Of a DNA stretch of 38,082 nucleotides, positions 16,590 to 23,869 are shown piece after piece. The notes beneath the pieces are model-generated. The model was given only the letters and a program-made list of their open reading frames with translations, did not search any database and was not told the DNA's origin. The stretch comes from an uncultured Lachnospiraceae bacterium (lineage in GTDB: Bacteria; Bacillota; Clostridia; Lachnospirales; Lachnospiraceae). The DNA lies in assembly GCA_947385785.1 (NCBI GenBank), contig CANDMH010000004.1, positions 1 through 38,082 on the forward strand. Reading direction: 5' to 3'. The position numbers and the translations under genes are program-made. Every line of letters begins with the position of its first letter. The stretch's first letter is position 1.

Positions 16590-17954
16590 ATGAATTACTC
16601 AGAAGCAATGGAATATGTGGAGCAGGTATCGCGATACGGCATTTCGCCCGGGCTTGACAGCATCCGCGAGCTGTGCAGGAGGATAGGAGAGCCTCAGAAG
16701 GGACTGAAATATGTGCATGTAGCCGGCACCAACGGGAAAGGCTCGGTGTGTGCGTTTGTGGCTTCTGTCCTGAAATGCGGCGGGTACCGGGTGGGAAGGT
16801 ATCTCTCCCCCGCACTTTTTGACTACAGAGAAGAAATACAGGTGAACGGCCAATATATCACGCAGAAAGCCCTCTGTCAGGGGATGGAGCTGCTGAAAGA
16901 GGCTTGTGACAGGATGGCGGAGGAAGGCCTGCCGCATCCTACGGCCTTTGAGATTAAGACGGCGCTGGCATTCTGGTATTTTCAGGAGAAGAAATGTGAT
17001 ATCGTGGTACTGGAGACGGGGATGGGAGGTCTGCAGGACGCTACCAACGTAGTGGAAGATACCTGCGTGGCAGTCATAACCTCCATCAGCATGGACCATA
17101 TGAAGTTTCTCGGAAATACGCTGACGGAGATCGCCGCCCAGAAGGCAGGGATACTGAAAGCAGGCTGTCAGGCGGTTTCCGCGGCCCAGAAGCCGGAGGT
17201 TATGGCGCTTATCAAAAAGAAAGCCGCCGCCCTGGACTGTCCTCTGACTGTGGGGGATGAGGGGCAGGCTTCCCATGTGCATTACGGACTGGAGAAGCAG
17301 AGGTTTGATTACGGCGCCTGGAAGGGGATGGAAATCACTCTGGGAGGGCAGTTTCAGATCGGCAATGCCGTTGTGGCCCTGGAGGTGCTGAAGAGTCTGG
17401 CAGGCCGGGGATTTCCGGTTCCGGAGGATAAGCTGCGAAAGGGAATGAGAGAAGCGGCATGGCCGGGCAGATTTACAGTAGTGGGCAGGAAGCCTTATTT
17501 TATTGTGGACGGAGCCCACGACGAGGACGGGGCCAGGCGGCTCGCGGAATCTGTGAGATTCTATTTTCCGGACAAAAGAGTACTCTATATCGTTGGAATG
17601 CTTAAGGACAAGGAATATGAAAAAGTGATTGCGCTGACCCATGCCCTGGCGGATCAGATTATAACCGTGACGCCGCCCGACAATACAAGGGCGCTTCCTG
17701 CCTACGAGCTGGCGCAGGCGGCTGCAAAGGTTCACGGGAGGGTGACGGCGGCAGATTCTCTGGAGGAAGCGGTGGAGATGTGCCGGCTGCTGGCGGGAAA
17801 AGAGGATGTGATTCTTGCCTTTGGTTCTTTGTCTTTTCTCGGGAGGCTGATGGAAATTGTGGGATATGCTTCGAAGGAAGGGCATGGAAAAGAGCTGTAT
17901 CGGGCAGCACCCGGCGGTACCGGGAGAACGGCAGTTCGGAAAGGGCGGGCGTGA
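16590..17954 (+). CDS. folC: folylpolyglutamate/dihydrofolate synthase
   Basis: This is a 454-aa Mur-ligase-fold ATP-dependent enzyme that adds glutamate to dihydropteroate and/or extends the polyglutamate tail of folates. The P-loop GTNGKGS lies at 46-52, followed by RYLSPALFDYREEIQVNG (substrate loop), ALAFWYF, the VLETGMGG-x-DATN motif and the C-terminal DGAHDEDGARRL block. The length is slightly above the usual 420-430 aa; the tail after about 425 is Gly/Arg-rich and probably disordered. It is the first gene of a folate operon. A TATAAT at 16513-16518 may belong to its promoter, but no matching -35 is clear. Confidence 0.93.
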   Translation: MNYSEAMEYVEQVSRYGISPGLDSIRELCRRIGEPQKGLKYVHVAGTNGKGSVCAFVASVLKCGGYRVGRYLSPALFDYREEIQVNGQYITQKALCQGMELLKEACDRMAEEGLPHPTAFEIKTALAFWYFQEKKCDIVVLETGMGGLQDATNVVEDTCVAVITSISMDHMKFLGNTLTEIAAQKAGILKAGCQAVSAAQKPEVMALIKKKAAALDCPLTVGDEGQASHVHYGLEKQRFDYGAWKGMEITLGGQFQIGNAVVALEVLKSLAGRGFPVPEDKLRKGMREAAWPGRFTVVGRKPYFIVDGAHDEDGARRLAESVRFYFPDKRVLYIVGMLKDKEYEKVIALTHALADQIITVTPPDNTRALPAYELAQAAAKVHGRVTAADSLEEAVEMCRLLAGKEDVILAFGSLSFLGRLMEIVGYASKEGHGKELYRAAPGGTGRTAVRKGRA

Positions 17955-17986
17955 ACGCAGCGGCAGTGTTGAACAGAAAGCGGCAG

Positions 17987-18015
17987 ATAAATGCGTTCAC
18001 GAGTATAACCGGCGG
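17987..18015. repeat. 29-base repeat, copy B
   Basis: The segment starting ATAAATGCGTTCACG lies in the folC-folE gap and matches copy A (15953-15981) at 25 of 29 positions. Copy B lies outside any gene, just before the folE ribosome site region. Confidence 0.45.
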
Positions 18016-18035
18016 GGAAAGGAAGCTGGCAGAAA

Positions 18036-18593
18036 ATGATAGATCAGGAGAAAATAAAGGAGGCAGTAAAACTGCTTCTGGAGGGAATCGGCGAGGAGCC
18101 GGAACGGGAAGGACTTAAGGATACGCCGGACCGTGTGGCCAGGATGTATGAGGAAATTTTTGCCGGCATGGAGGCGGATGTGTCAGTGCCTCTGGCAAAA
18201 GTATTTTCGGTGGAAAGCAGCGGGATGGTTCTGGAAAAGGACATTCCCTTTTATTCCATGTGCGAGCATCATCTGATGCCTTTTTACGGGAAGGCGCACA
18301 TTGCGTACATACCGGAGGGAAAGGTGGTGGGCCTGAGCAAGCTGGCCAGGACAGTGGAGATTTATGCTGCCAGGCTGCAGATCCAGGAGCGGATGACGGG
18401 CCAGATTGCGGATGCGCTGATGGAGCATCTGGCACCCGGAGGCGTGATGGTGGTGCTGGAGGCGGAACATATGTGCATGACCATGCGCGGGGTGAAGAAG
18501 CCCGGCAGCAGGACGGTCAGTATTGCGGTGAGGGGCGCTTTCGAGAAGGATCCCGCGCTGCAGAAGCAGTTTTTCCGGATGCTGCAGATATAG
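18036..18593 (+). CDS. folE: GTP cyclohydrolase I
   Basis: This enzyme opens GTP to 7,8-dihydroneopterin triphosphate, the first step of pterin and folate synthesis, in the cytoplasm. The 185-aa protein is of family length. The zinc ligands are visible as Cys76 and His79 in [10 protein letters not shown] and Cys147 in [11 protein letters not shown]; the pterin-binding KPGS segment follows. The region [15 protein letters not shown] at the N-terminus is typical. It lies 81 bases downstream of folC. The dihydroneopterin triphosphate pyrophosphatase is not encoded in the cluster. Confidence 0.96.
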   Translation: MIDQEKIKEAVKLLLEGIGEEPEREGLKDTPDRVARMYEEIFAGMEADVSVPLAKVFSVESSGMVLEKDIPFYSMCEHHLMPFYGKAHIAYIPEGKVVGLSKLARTVEIYAARLQIQERMTGQIADALMEHLAPGGVMVVLEAEHMCMTMRGVKKPGSRTVSIAVRGAFEKDPALQKQFFRMLQI

Positions 18594-18761
18594 AGGCGAT
18601 AAGCTGTGGGGCATTGCTGCGCGGACATTTCTTTATTTCGGTATGTTCAGGCTGTTTTTGGCTGAACAGGCTGCGGTGCGAAACGGACAGTCACAGACAC
18701 AGGTTTCCGGCCGGATGGAGTACTGGGGAAGAGTCTGCGACAGGGAGGAAAAGAAACGAAT

Positions 18762-19619
18762 ATGAGGATAGGAAACAGGGAATTTCAGACGAAAGGGCAT
18801 ACATACGTGATGGGCATCCTGAATGTGACACCGGATTCCTTCTCGGATGGAGGAAAGTGGAACGAACGGGATAAAGCGCTGCGGCATGTGGAGGAGATGC
18901 TGGCAGAGGGGGCCGATATTATTGATGTGGGAGGCGAGTCCACCAGGCCCGGTTATACACCGCTGCCGGAAGAGGAGGAGATTGCCAGAGTACTTCCTGT
19001 GATAGAAGCCGTGAAAGCGGCTTTTGACATACCTGTCTCCCTGGACACCTGTAAAGCGAAGGTGGCTTCGGCGGGGATTCTGGCAGGCGCGGATCTGGTC
19101 AATGATATATGGGGACTGAAATATGATGGGAACATGGCAAAGGTCATCGCGGAAAGCGGTCTGCCCTGCTGTCTTATGCACAACAGGAATAATACGGATT
19201 ACCGTTCTTTTGTAGATGACGTAGCGGCAGATCTGAAGGAGAGCCTGGGACTGGCGGCGGAAGCGGGGATTGGGCAGGACAGGATCATTCTGGACCCCGG
19301 CATCGGATTCGGGAAAAAATATGAGCAGAATCTGGAAATCCTCCGTCAGCTGGACGAACTCGGGAAGCTGGGATATCCGCTGCTTCTGGGCTGCAGCAGA
19401 AAATCCGTAATCGGCCTGACGCTTGACCTGCCGGTGGAGCAGCGGCTGGAAGGAACCCTTGTCACTACCGTTTTCGGTGTTATGAAGGGCTGTATGTTCG
19501 TCAGGGTCCATGATGTGAAAGAGAACGTAAGGGCAGTGAAAATGGCTGAGGCAATTCTGAACGCGCGAACTGAAAAGTGCCTGCACAATTTCCAGAGAAG
19601 GGTTTACACAATTCCTTAG
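18762..19619 (+). CDS. folP: dihydropteroate synthase
   Basis: This is a 285-aa TIM-barrel enzyme that condenses 6-hydroxymethyl-dihydropterin pyrophosphate with p-aminobenzoate; it is the sulfonamide target. The first signature GILNVTPDSFSDGG (18-31) and the second DVGGESTRPG are intact, as are the later LDPGIGFGK and GCSRKS blocks. A 168-base gap separates it from folE, with only a weak GTTCAG/CTGAAC hairpin; a GGGAGG site lies about 13 bases before the ATG, a longer spacing than ideal. The operon continues into folBK. Confidence 0.95.
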   Translation: MRIGNREFQTKGHTYVMGILNVTPDSFSDGGKWNERDKALRHVEEMLAEGADIIDVGGESTRPGYTPLPEEEEIARVLPVIEAVKAAFDIPVSLDTCKAKVASAGILAGADLVNDIWGLKYDGNMAKVIAESGLPCCLMHNRNNTDYRSFVDDVAADLKESLGLAAEAGIGQDRIILDPGIGFGKKYEQNLEILRQLDELGKLGYPLLLGCSRKSVIGLTLDLPVEQRLEGTLVTTVFGVMKGCMFVRVHDVKENVRAVKMAEAILNARTEKCLHNFQRRVYTIP

Positions 19620-19698
19620 GAAATGGGGCAGAATAAGGGTGAGTCCGGGACAGAGTGAAAGCGATGCCCGGTCCGTGAATGAGGAGGGGGAAGCTGCA

Positions 19699-20541
19699 AT
19701 GTATTCCGAATGGGCAAAAGATGAGATTCATATCGACAGACTGGAAGTATTCGCACATCACGGGGTGTATCCCGAGGAGACGAGAGAGGGACAGATTTTT
19801 TACGTAAATGCGGTTCTATATACGGATGTGAGCAGGGCCGGCTGCAGTGACGAGCTGGAGCACACGGTGGATTATGGGGCCGTATGCCGCTTTATCACAA
19901 AATGGATGCAGGAAAATACCTGTAAGCTCCTGGAGGCTGTGGCGGAGAGAATGTCGGAGGCACTGCTGCTTGAGTACCGCATGATTTCGGCGGTCAGCCT
20001 GGAAATCGTAAAGCCCCATGCGCCGGTCCGCCTGCCGTTTGAAGGGATTTCCGTCAAAGTATACAGAGGCTGGCACAGAGCATATATTGGGCTGGGCTCC
20101 AACCTGGGAGACAGGGAAGGCTATCTGTCGGGCGCTGTCAGGGCTCTGGGTGCGCATCCGCTGACAGAGCTGAAGAAGGTTTCGAAACTGCGGGTTACGA
20201 AGCCCTACGGCGGGGTGGAACAGGATGATTTTCTGAACGGTGTGGCGGAGATTGAGACTCTGCTGAATCCAGGGCAGCTGCTGGATGCATTGCATGTGAT
20301 GGAAAATGAGGCGGGAAGGGAACGGAACCTGCATTGGGGTCCCAGGACTCTGGATCTGGATATCCTTTTTTACGACAAATATGTAATAGAAACTGAAAAT
20401 CTGGTGATTCCGCATCCTGATCTGGAGAACAGGTGTTTTGTTCTGGAACCCATGGCGGAGATTGCGCCTGCTTTCCGGCATCCGGTTACAGGTAAATCCA
20501 TGGCGGCGCTTTTGCGTGAGCTGGAGGATGCGGAACAATGA
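19699..20541 (+). CDS. folBK: dihydroneopterin aldolase - HPPK fusion
   Basis: This 280-aa bifunctional protein makes 6-hydroxymethyl-dihydropterin and then pyrophosphorylates it. Residues 1-125 are the FolB aldolase (DRLEVFAHHGVYPEETREGQ; VDYGAVCRFI; LLEAVAERM). From about 127 comes the FolK kinase (AYIGLGSNLGDREGYL; RVTKPYGGVEQDDFLNGV; GPRTLDLDILFYD; IPHPDLENRCFVLEP). The start is ATG 19699 with an AGGAGGGGG site at 8-base spacing; an upstream in-frame start at 19639 lacks a ribosome site. The fusion supplies the precursor for FolP. The gene ends 18 bases before the convergent Gx-transporter gene. Confidence 0.95.
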   Translation: MYSEWAKDEIHIDRLEVFAHHGVYPEETREGQIFYVNAVLYTDVSRAGCSDELEHTVDYGAVCRFITKWMQENTCKLLEAVAERMSEALLLEYRMISAVSLEIVKPHAPVRLPFEGISVKVYRGWHRAYIGLGSNLGDREGYLSGAVRALGAHPLTELKKVSKLRVTKPYGGVEQDDFLNGVAEIETLLNPGQLLDALHVMENEAGRERNLHWGPRTLDLDILFYDKYVIETENLVIPHPDLENRCFVLEPMAEIAPAFRHPVTGKSMAALLRELEDAEQ

Positions 20542-20559
20542 AATTCCATTGCGGATAAG

Positions 20560-21057
20560 CTATTTCTGCGCAATTTTCAGATATTTGTCCAGAAATCCCG
20601 CACACAGTCCGGTAAAAAGCCCTGTGATAACGCCGCTTAACACCAGGAAGGGCAGATAGGCGAACACGCCGGCCGTTGCGGTGACTGCCCAGGCGGTCAG
20701 AAGCTGTCCCATATTGTGGGTCAGCCCGCCCATGGCTCCGGTGAGGAAAATCCACTTTTTCTGCAGCAGCTTCATGACCAGCCACATGACCAGAAGACTG
20801 GCAAGTCCGCCGGCAAAACTGTAGAGCAGGGACAGAGCCTGGCCGAACAGCAGCGCCGACAGCAGAATTCTGCAGCACAGCACCGTCAACGCATCCCTGG
20901 CCCGGAAGCGGCGCAGCAGCACCAAAGTCACGATATTGGCAAGCCCCAGCTTGATTCCCGGGATGGGAACAAGGGGCGGAACGGCGCTTTCAATGGCGTA
21001 TACAGCCAGGGATATGGTGGTGAAAAGGGATAAGAGTGTCAGCTTTTTCAGGGACAT
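20560..21057 (-). CDS. Gx transporter family membrane protein
   Basis: This 165-aa polytopic membrane protein has the features of PF07456 (Gx transporter family, formerly called heptaprenyl diphosphate synthase component I): IESAVPPLVPIPGIKLGLANIVTLVLL at about 23-49, FAGGLASLLVM, and GAMGGLTHNMGQLL. The old enzymatic name is not supported by the helix pattern, which resembles small-molecule ECF-like S components. It follows the NusG-II gene on the same strand, a pairing seen widely in Firmicutes, often next to ApbE or redox-complex genes. The substrate is unknown; a flavin or quinone precursor role is conjecture. Confidence 0.88.
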   Translation of the reverse strand: MSLKKLTLLSLFTTISLAVYAIESAVPPLVPIPGIKLGLANIVTLVLLRRFRARDALTVLCCRILLSALLFGQALSLLYSFAGGLASLLVMWLVMKLLQKKWIFLTGAMGGLTHNMGQLLTAWAVTATAGVFAYLPFLVLSGVITGLFTGLCAGFLDKYLKIAQK

Positions 21058-21132
21058 GTGAGGCTCCTTTGCGGGTTCATGCTTACGTTCGGCATGTATC
21101 CATGTTCAACAGGCTGGTACGCTGCCTGAACA

Positions 21133-21165
21133 GATTACAGGAACCGCTGCGCGAACCCTGTAATC
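21133..21165. other. 9-bp perfect hairpin between NusG-II and Gx genes
   Basis: GATTACAGG (21133-21141) pairs with CCTGTAATC (21157-21165) around 15 bases. Next to it AGGATACCA is repeated directly (about 21169-21188). No T-run follows on either strand, so this is more likely a leader structure or operator than a terminator. Confidence 0.5.
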
Positions 21166-21216
21166 AAAAGGATACCAAAGGATACCACAGCAGTTGTTTT
21201 CCGGCAGTTCTTAAGC

Positions 21217-21630
21217 CTAATAGGTAAGGGTATCAGGCACTACGCTGTCTTCGCCTGCCTCGGATACAGGACGCAGCTGAATCACCAGCCTGTTGGGAAG
21301 GCAGGTGATGGGCAGCCTGGTATCGCTGATAAACCCCTGACTGACACAGAGTTTGTCAGGACAGTCGGCTGACAGGATTCCGATGCTGCCCGGGCGGACT
21401 TCGATTTCGTTTACACAGCCGTTTTCACCTTCAATCGTAAAGGTGCGGCTTTCGGTTTCTTCGTTTAACGGGATACTCATGATCAATATGCCGTTTTGAA
21501 AGATATCTGCGGTATATTCTGTTTTACCTCTGGCAGGCAGCAGGAGATAACTCAAGCTTGCCAGGCATACCAGAGCCAGGAAAAGGGCTGTCAGGAAAGC
21601 GGCTTTCCGGCTGTCGTGCTGTGTTTTCAT
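21217..21630 (-). CDS. NusG domain II-containing exported protein
   Basis: This 137-aa protein has a basic N-terminus followed by one hydrophobic helix (about 10-30), then a single NusG-II domain (PF07009) outside the membrane. The domain core has IEVRPGSIGILSADCPDKLC and RLPITCLPNRLVIQL, including the three Cys typical of the family. The start is taken as ATG 21630 with GAGGTG 7 bases upstream; a GTG at 21639 overlaps that site. It is not a transcription factor despite the domain name. It is probably transcribed with the Gx-transporter gene and is divergent from apbE. Confidence 0.85.
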   Translation of the reverse strand: MKTQHDSRKAAFLTALFLALVCLASLSYLLLPARGKTEYTADIFQNGILIMSIPLNEETESRTFTIEGENGCVNEIEVRPGSIGILSADCPDKLCVSQGFISDTRLPITCLPNRLVIQLRPVSEAGEDSVVPDTLTY

Positions 21631-21749
21631 AGGCGGCACCTCGCTGTATGCGGACTGTCCCGGATAACCGGAAAGGAAAGCCGGGGCATATCACGTTCAT
21701 GGTACTTCCTTAAGAATACCTCCTTAGTATAGCAAAAAGGATGAGAAAA

Positions 21750-23021
21750 ATGAAGCGTTTTTTTCGTATAATTGTATTTGGGGCAACTGTGTTATTATGC
21801 TGTGGCTGCGTTGGGGGAGGCGGGAGCCGGGGGAGTGCTTCCGCAGAGGGCCCTGGGGATTTTGGAGGGCGGGAATCCGGTAGAGAATGGCAGGGAGATA
21901 CCGCTGACGGGCAGGGAGATGCCGCTGCCAGGCAGGAAGATGCCGTTGAAGAGCAGGATAGGGAATCTGTCAGGCATAATGACGCCGCAGCCGATGGGGA
22001 CAGGGAATCTGTCAGGCATCGTGCCGCAGCCAATGGGGACAGGGAATCTGCCAGGCAGTATGTGGACACTGCAATGGGCACTGTGATACAGCAGACGGTC
22101 TATGCGCCGGAGGAAACTGCCTCAGCTTTTTTTTCAGAGTCCATGGCGCTTTTGACAGGGCTGGAGCAGGAGGAACTGTCCTGGCGGCTGGATACGTCAG
22201 AGGTGTGGCAGATAAACGCAGCCGCTGGAAATAAAGAGGGGTGCAGTGTATCGGAAGATATGGAGGCGCTGCTGCAGGAGTGCCTGGAACTGTACGGGCG
22301 TTCCGGCGGTGCTTTTGATATAACATTGGGTCCGCTGACGCGATTATGGAATATCGATAAATGGGCGGCAGGCGGTGCGGATGATGAGAATTTCCGACTG
22401 CCCTCGGCAGGAGAATTAAGAGATACGTTGCGCTTATGCGGAAGCGACCGCGTCAGGCTTGTCCCGGCTGCATCCGAAGGGGAGGAAGCAAGGATTTTCC
22501 TTCCGGAGGGAATGCAGCTTGACCTGGGCGCTGTGGGAAAAGGGCTTGCGCTCTCCAGACTCAGCTGCTTGCTGGAAGAGGAGGCGGGAGTCAGCGGAGC
22601 GGTGATATCCCTGGGGGGAAGCATACTGACATTTGGAGGCAAGCCGGACGGCAGTTTCTGGAAGGTAGGCATTGTTAACCCTTTTGATACATCCTCCAAT
22701 GTGGGGATTCTGTCGTTGGAGGGGCAGTGGTGTATCTCCACCTCCGGGGATTATGAGCGGTATGTGGAGGCGGACGGAGTGCGCTATCATCACATTCTGG
22801 ACCCGGAAACGGGATACCCTGCCGACAGCGATGTGCGCGGAGTGACCATTCTGGCAAAGGACGGACTGCTCAGCGACGGACTATCCACGGCATGCTTTCT
22901 CTTGGGGCCGGAGCGCGGGATGGAGCTGGCGGAAGAGTATGGGGTGGAGGTATTGTTTGTCCTGTCGGATGGAAGCATTGTCATGTCAGAAGGGATGAAA
23001 GCGTATTTTACGAAGCGCTGA
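21750..23021 (+). CDS. apbE: FAD:protein FMN transferase lipoprotein
   Basis: This 423-aa lipoprotein attaches FMN to Ser/Thr residues of extracytoplasmic redox proteins. A signal sequence ends in a lipobox, with Cys about 18-20 in VLLCCGC. Residues about 25-110 are a low-complexity linker of imperfect repeats on GDRESVRH-AAA, encoded by 39-42-base repeats near 21961-22050. The ApbE domain follows with MALLTGLEQEELSWR, SGGAFDITLGPLTRLW, QLDLGAVGKGLAL and the metal-binding DPETGYPADSD. The start is ATG 21750, because AAAAAGG abuts ATG 21741 and leaves it no spacing. Divergent NusG-II and Gx genes suggest a shared flavin or electron-transfer role. The target protein is not in the window. Confidence 0.92.
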   Translation: MKRFFRIIVFGATVLLCCGCVGGGGSRGSASAEGPGDFGGRESGREWQGDTADGQGDAAARQEDAVEEQDRESVRHNDAAADGDRESVRHRAAANGDRESARQYVDTAMGTVIQQTVYAPEETASAFFSESMALLTGLEQEELSWRLDTSEVWQINAAAGNKEGCSVSEDMEALLQECLELYGRSGGAFDITLGPLTRLWNIDKWAAGGADDENFRLPSAGELRDTLRLCGSDRVRLVPAASEGEEARIFLPEGMQLDLGAVGKGLALSRLSCLLEEEAGVSGAVISLGGSILTFGGKPDGSFWKVGIVNPFDTSSNVGILSLEGQWCISTSGDYERYVEADGVRYHHILDPETGYPADSDVRGVTILAKDGLLSDGLSTACFLLGPERGMELAEEYGVEVLFVLSDGSIVMSEGMKAYFTKR

Positions 23022-23054
23022 AGCCCGGGACGCGGGGGACAGGGGAGAATGGGA

Positions 23055-23152
23055 GCGGAGAACGGGATCAGGGAATAAGAGGCGGAAAGAGAGCGGGGAA
23101 TAAGCGGAGAACGGGTGCAGGGAATAAGAGGCGGAAAGAGAGCGGGGAATAA
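23055..23152. repeat. 49-bp tandem duplication
   Basis: Two units (23055-23103 and 23104-23152), differing at only two adjacent bases, begin GCGGAGAACGGG and contain AGAGGCGGAAAGAGAGCGGGG. They are highly purine-rich on the plus strand and lie in the 280-base gap after apbE; shorter related AGAATAAG segments follow to about 23190. No gene is seen here. Confidence 0.9.
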
Positions 23153-23211
23153 GCGACAGAATGAGAGCAGAATAAGGGCAGAATAAGAATGGAAGGAGCA
23201 AAACAGGGGGC

Positions 23212-23239
23212 TTGAAAAAGTCATGAAATCTGGTATAAT
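23212..23239 (+). promoter_or_regulatory. promoter of the 96-aa gene
   Basis: TTGAAA (23212-23217) and TATAAT (23234-23239) are spaced by 16 bases, with TGG before the -10 giving an extended -10. It is one of the best promoters in the window and implies strong expression of the small gene that follows. Confidence 0.8.
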
Positions 23240-23301
23240 AAAAAAGACAGACAGTTCGAAACATAATCAGGGCCCAGTGCCCATACTTCAGGAGGCCAAT
23301 C

Positions 23302-23592
23302 ATGGAACAGCCGTTATATACTTCAGCTAAGGTAAATAATGAAATTGAGCTTTGTGAAATTACAGATCCGGAGTGTAAGCGCCTGGTGGAAAAAGCACTT
23401 TTACGCGAGCGGATTTCTTATTATATCCGCTGGCCGAAATCATCTATTTTCCACAGGAATAAGAATACATGTATCATCTGTATCAATGACAATTTCAAGG
23501 AGATAGCCGAGGATATGGTGCGCGCTGTATGTGATGAGAAGGGCTACCATGTCAGGTTTCTTATGAAAAAGTCTCAGAATCAGTATCTGTAA
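23302..23592 (+). CDS. conserved small protein of unknown function
   Basis: I do not recognise this 96-aa protein. It begins MEQPLYTSAKVNNEIELCEI and shows a beta-alpha-beta-like order: a strand, a helix DPECKRLVEKALLRERIS, the strand YYIRW, a basic turn, the strand TCIICINDN and a helix KEIAEDMVRAV. This pattern loosely resembles small signal-transducing DUF2007-like domains, but that is a guess. It has three Cys and no membrane segment. The gene is clearly real: AGGAGG lies 6 bases before ATG, a strong extended -10 promoter is upstream, and a textbook terminator is downstream. It is monocistronic. Confidence 0.85.
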   Translation: MEQPLYTSAKVNNEIELCEITDPECKRLVEKALLRERISYYIRWPKSSIFHRNKNTCIICINDNFKEIAEDMVRAVCDEKGYHVRFLMKKSQNQYL

Positions 23593-23608
23593 TAAATTTT
23601 AGATTTGT

Positions 23609-23657
23609 AAAACCCCCATCTGCTTTCGGATCAGCCGGAAGCGGGTGGGGGTTTTTT
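23609..23657 (+). terminator. Rho-independent terminator
   Basis: AACCCCC pairs with GGGGGTT, and inside it GCTTTCGG (23622-23629) pairs with CCGGAAGC (23634-23641) with one G-U; six T follow (23652-23657). It ends the 96-aa gene's transcript and isolates the kinase module downstream. Confidence 0.92.
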
Positions 23658-23703
23658 GCTGTGGCAGAAAAGGCGGAAAAGGGAGCACAGGTATCTGCAC
23701 ACG

Positions 23704-23731
23704 TTGAATATGGAAAATGAAGGTTTATAAT
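23704..23731 (+). promoter_or_regulatory. promoter of kinase module 1
   Basis: TTGAAT (23704-23709) and a perfect TATAAT (23726-23731) are spaced by 16 bases. Transcription would start near 23738, directly before a GTG-initiated small frame (23743), so the first reading frame could be nearly leaderless. Confidence 0.6.
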
Positions 23732-23742
23732 AAAAGATACCT

Positions 23743-23859
23743 GTGTTCTGGCTGTGTATATCATGTGCCGGACTGGTATTGGTATGGCTGAATGCCGGAC
23801 TGGACGCAGAGTACGGGGAAAGAGAAAAGACAGGAAAGAAAATAGAAGGCAGGAGCTGA
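23743..23859 (+). CDS. tiny single-pass membrane protein, module 1 copy
   Basis: A 38-codon frame from GTG reads as one hydrophobic helix (FWLCISCAGLVLVWLNAGL) followed by DAEYGEREKTGKKIEGRS. Its middle part, LNAGLDAEYGEREK, matches LNARLDAEYGEREK of the 52-aa protein at 33971-34129, which also lies directly before a kinase gene. Conservation at the same place in both modules supports a real gene, but this copy lacks the N-terminal third and has stop codons just upstream, and its GTG has no clear ribosome site. It may be a decaying copy. It ends 10 bases before the kinase ATG. Confidence 0.45.
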   Translation: MFWLCISCAGLVLVWLNAGLDAEYGEREKTGKKIEGRS

Positions 23860-23869
23860 AGGAGTACAC

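Noticed and set aside
20560..21057. Heptaprenyl diphosphate synthase component I
   Set aside because: This is the old family name; the sequence is a polytopic Gx-type transporter with no prenyl synthase motifs.
22986..23303. Minus-strand Ser/Pro/Leu-rich frames after apbE
   Set aside because: They arise from the purine-rich 49-bp repeat read antisense and match no family.
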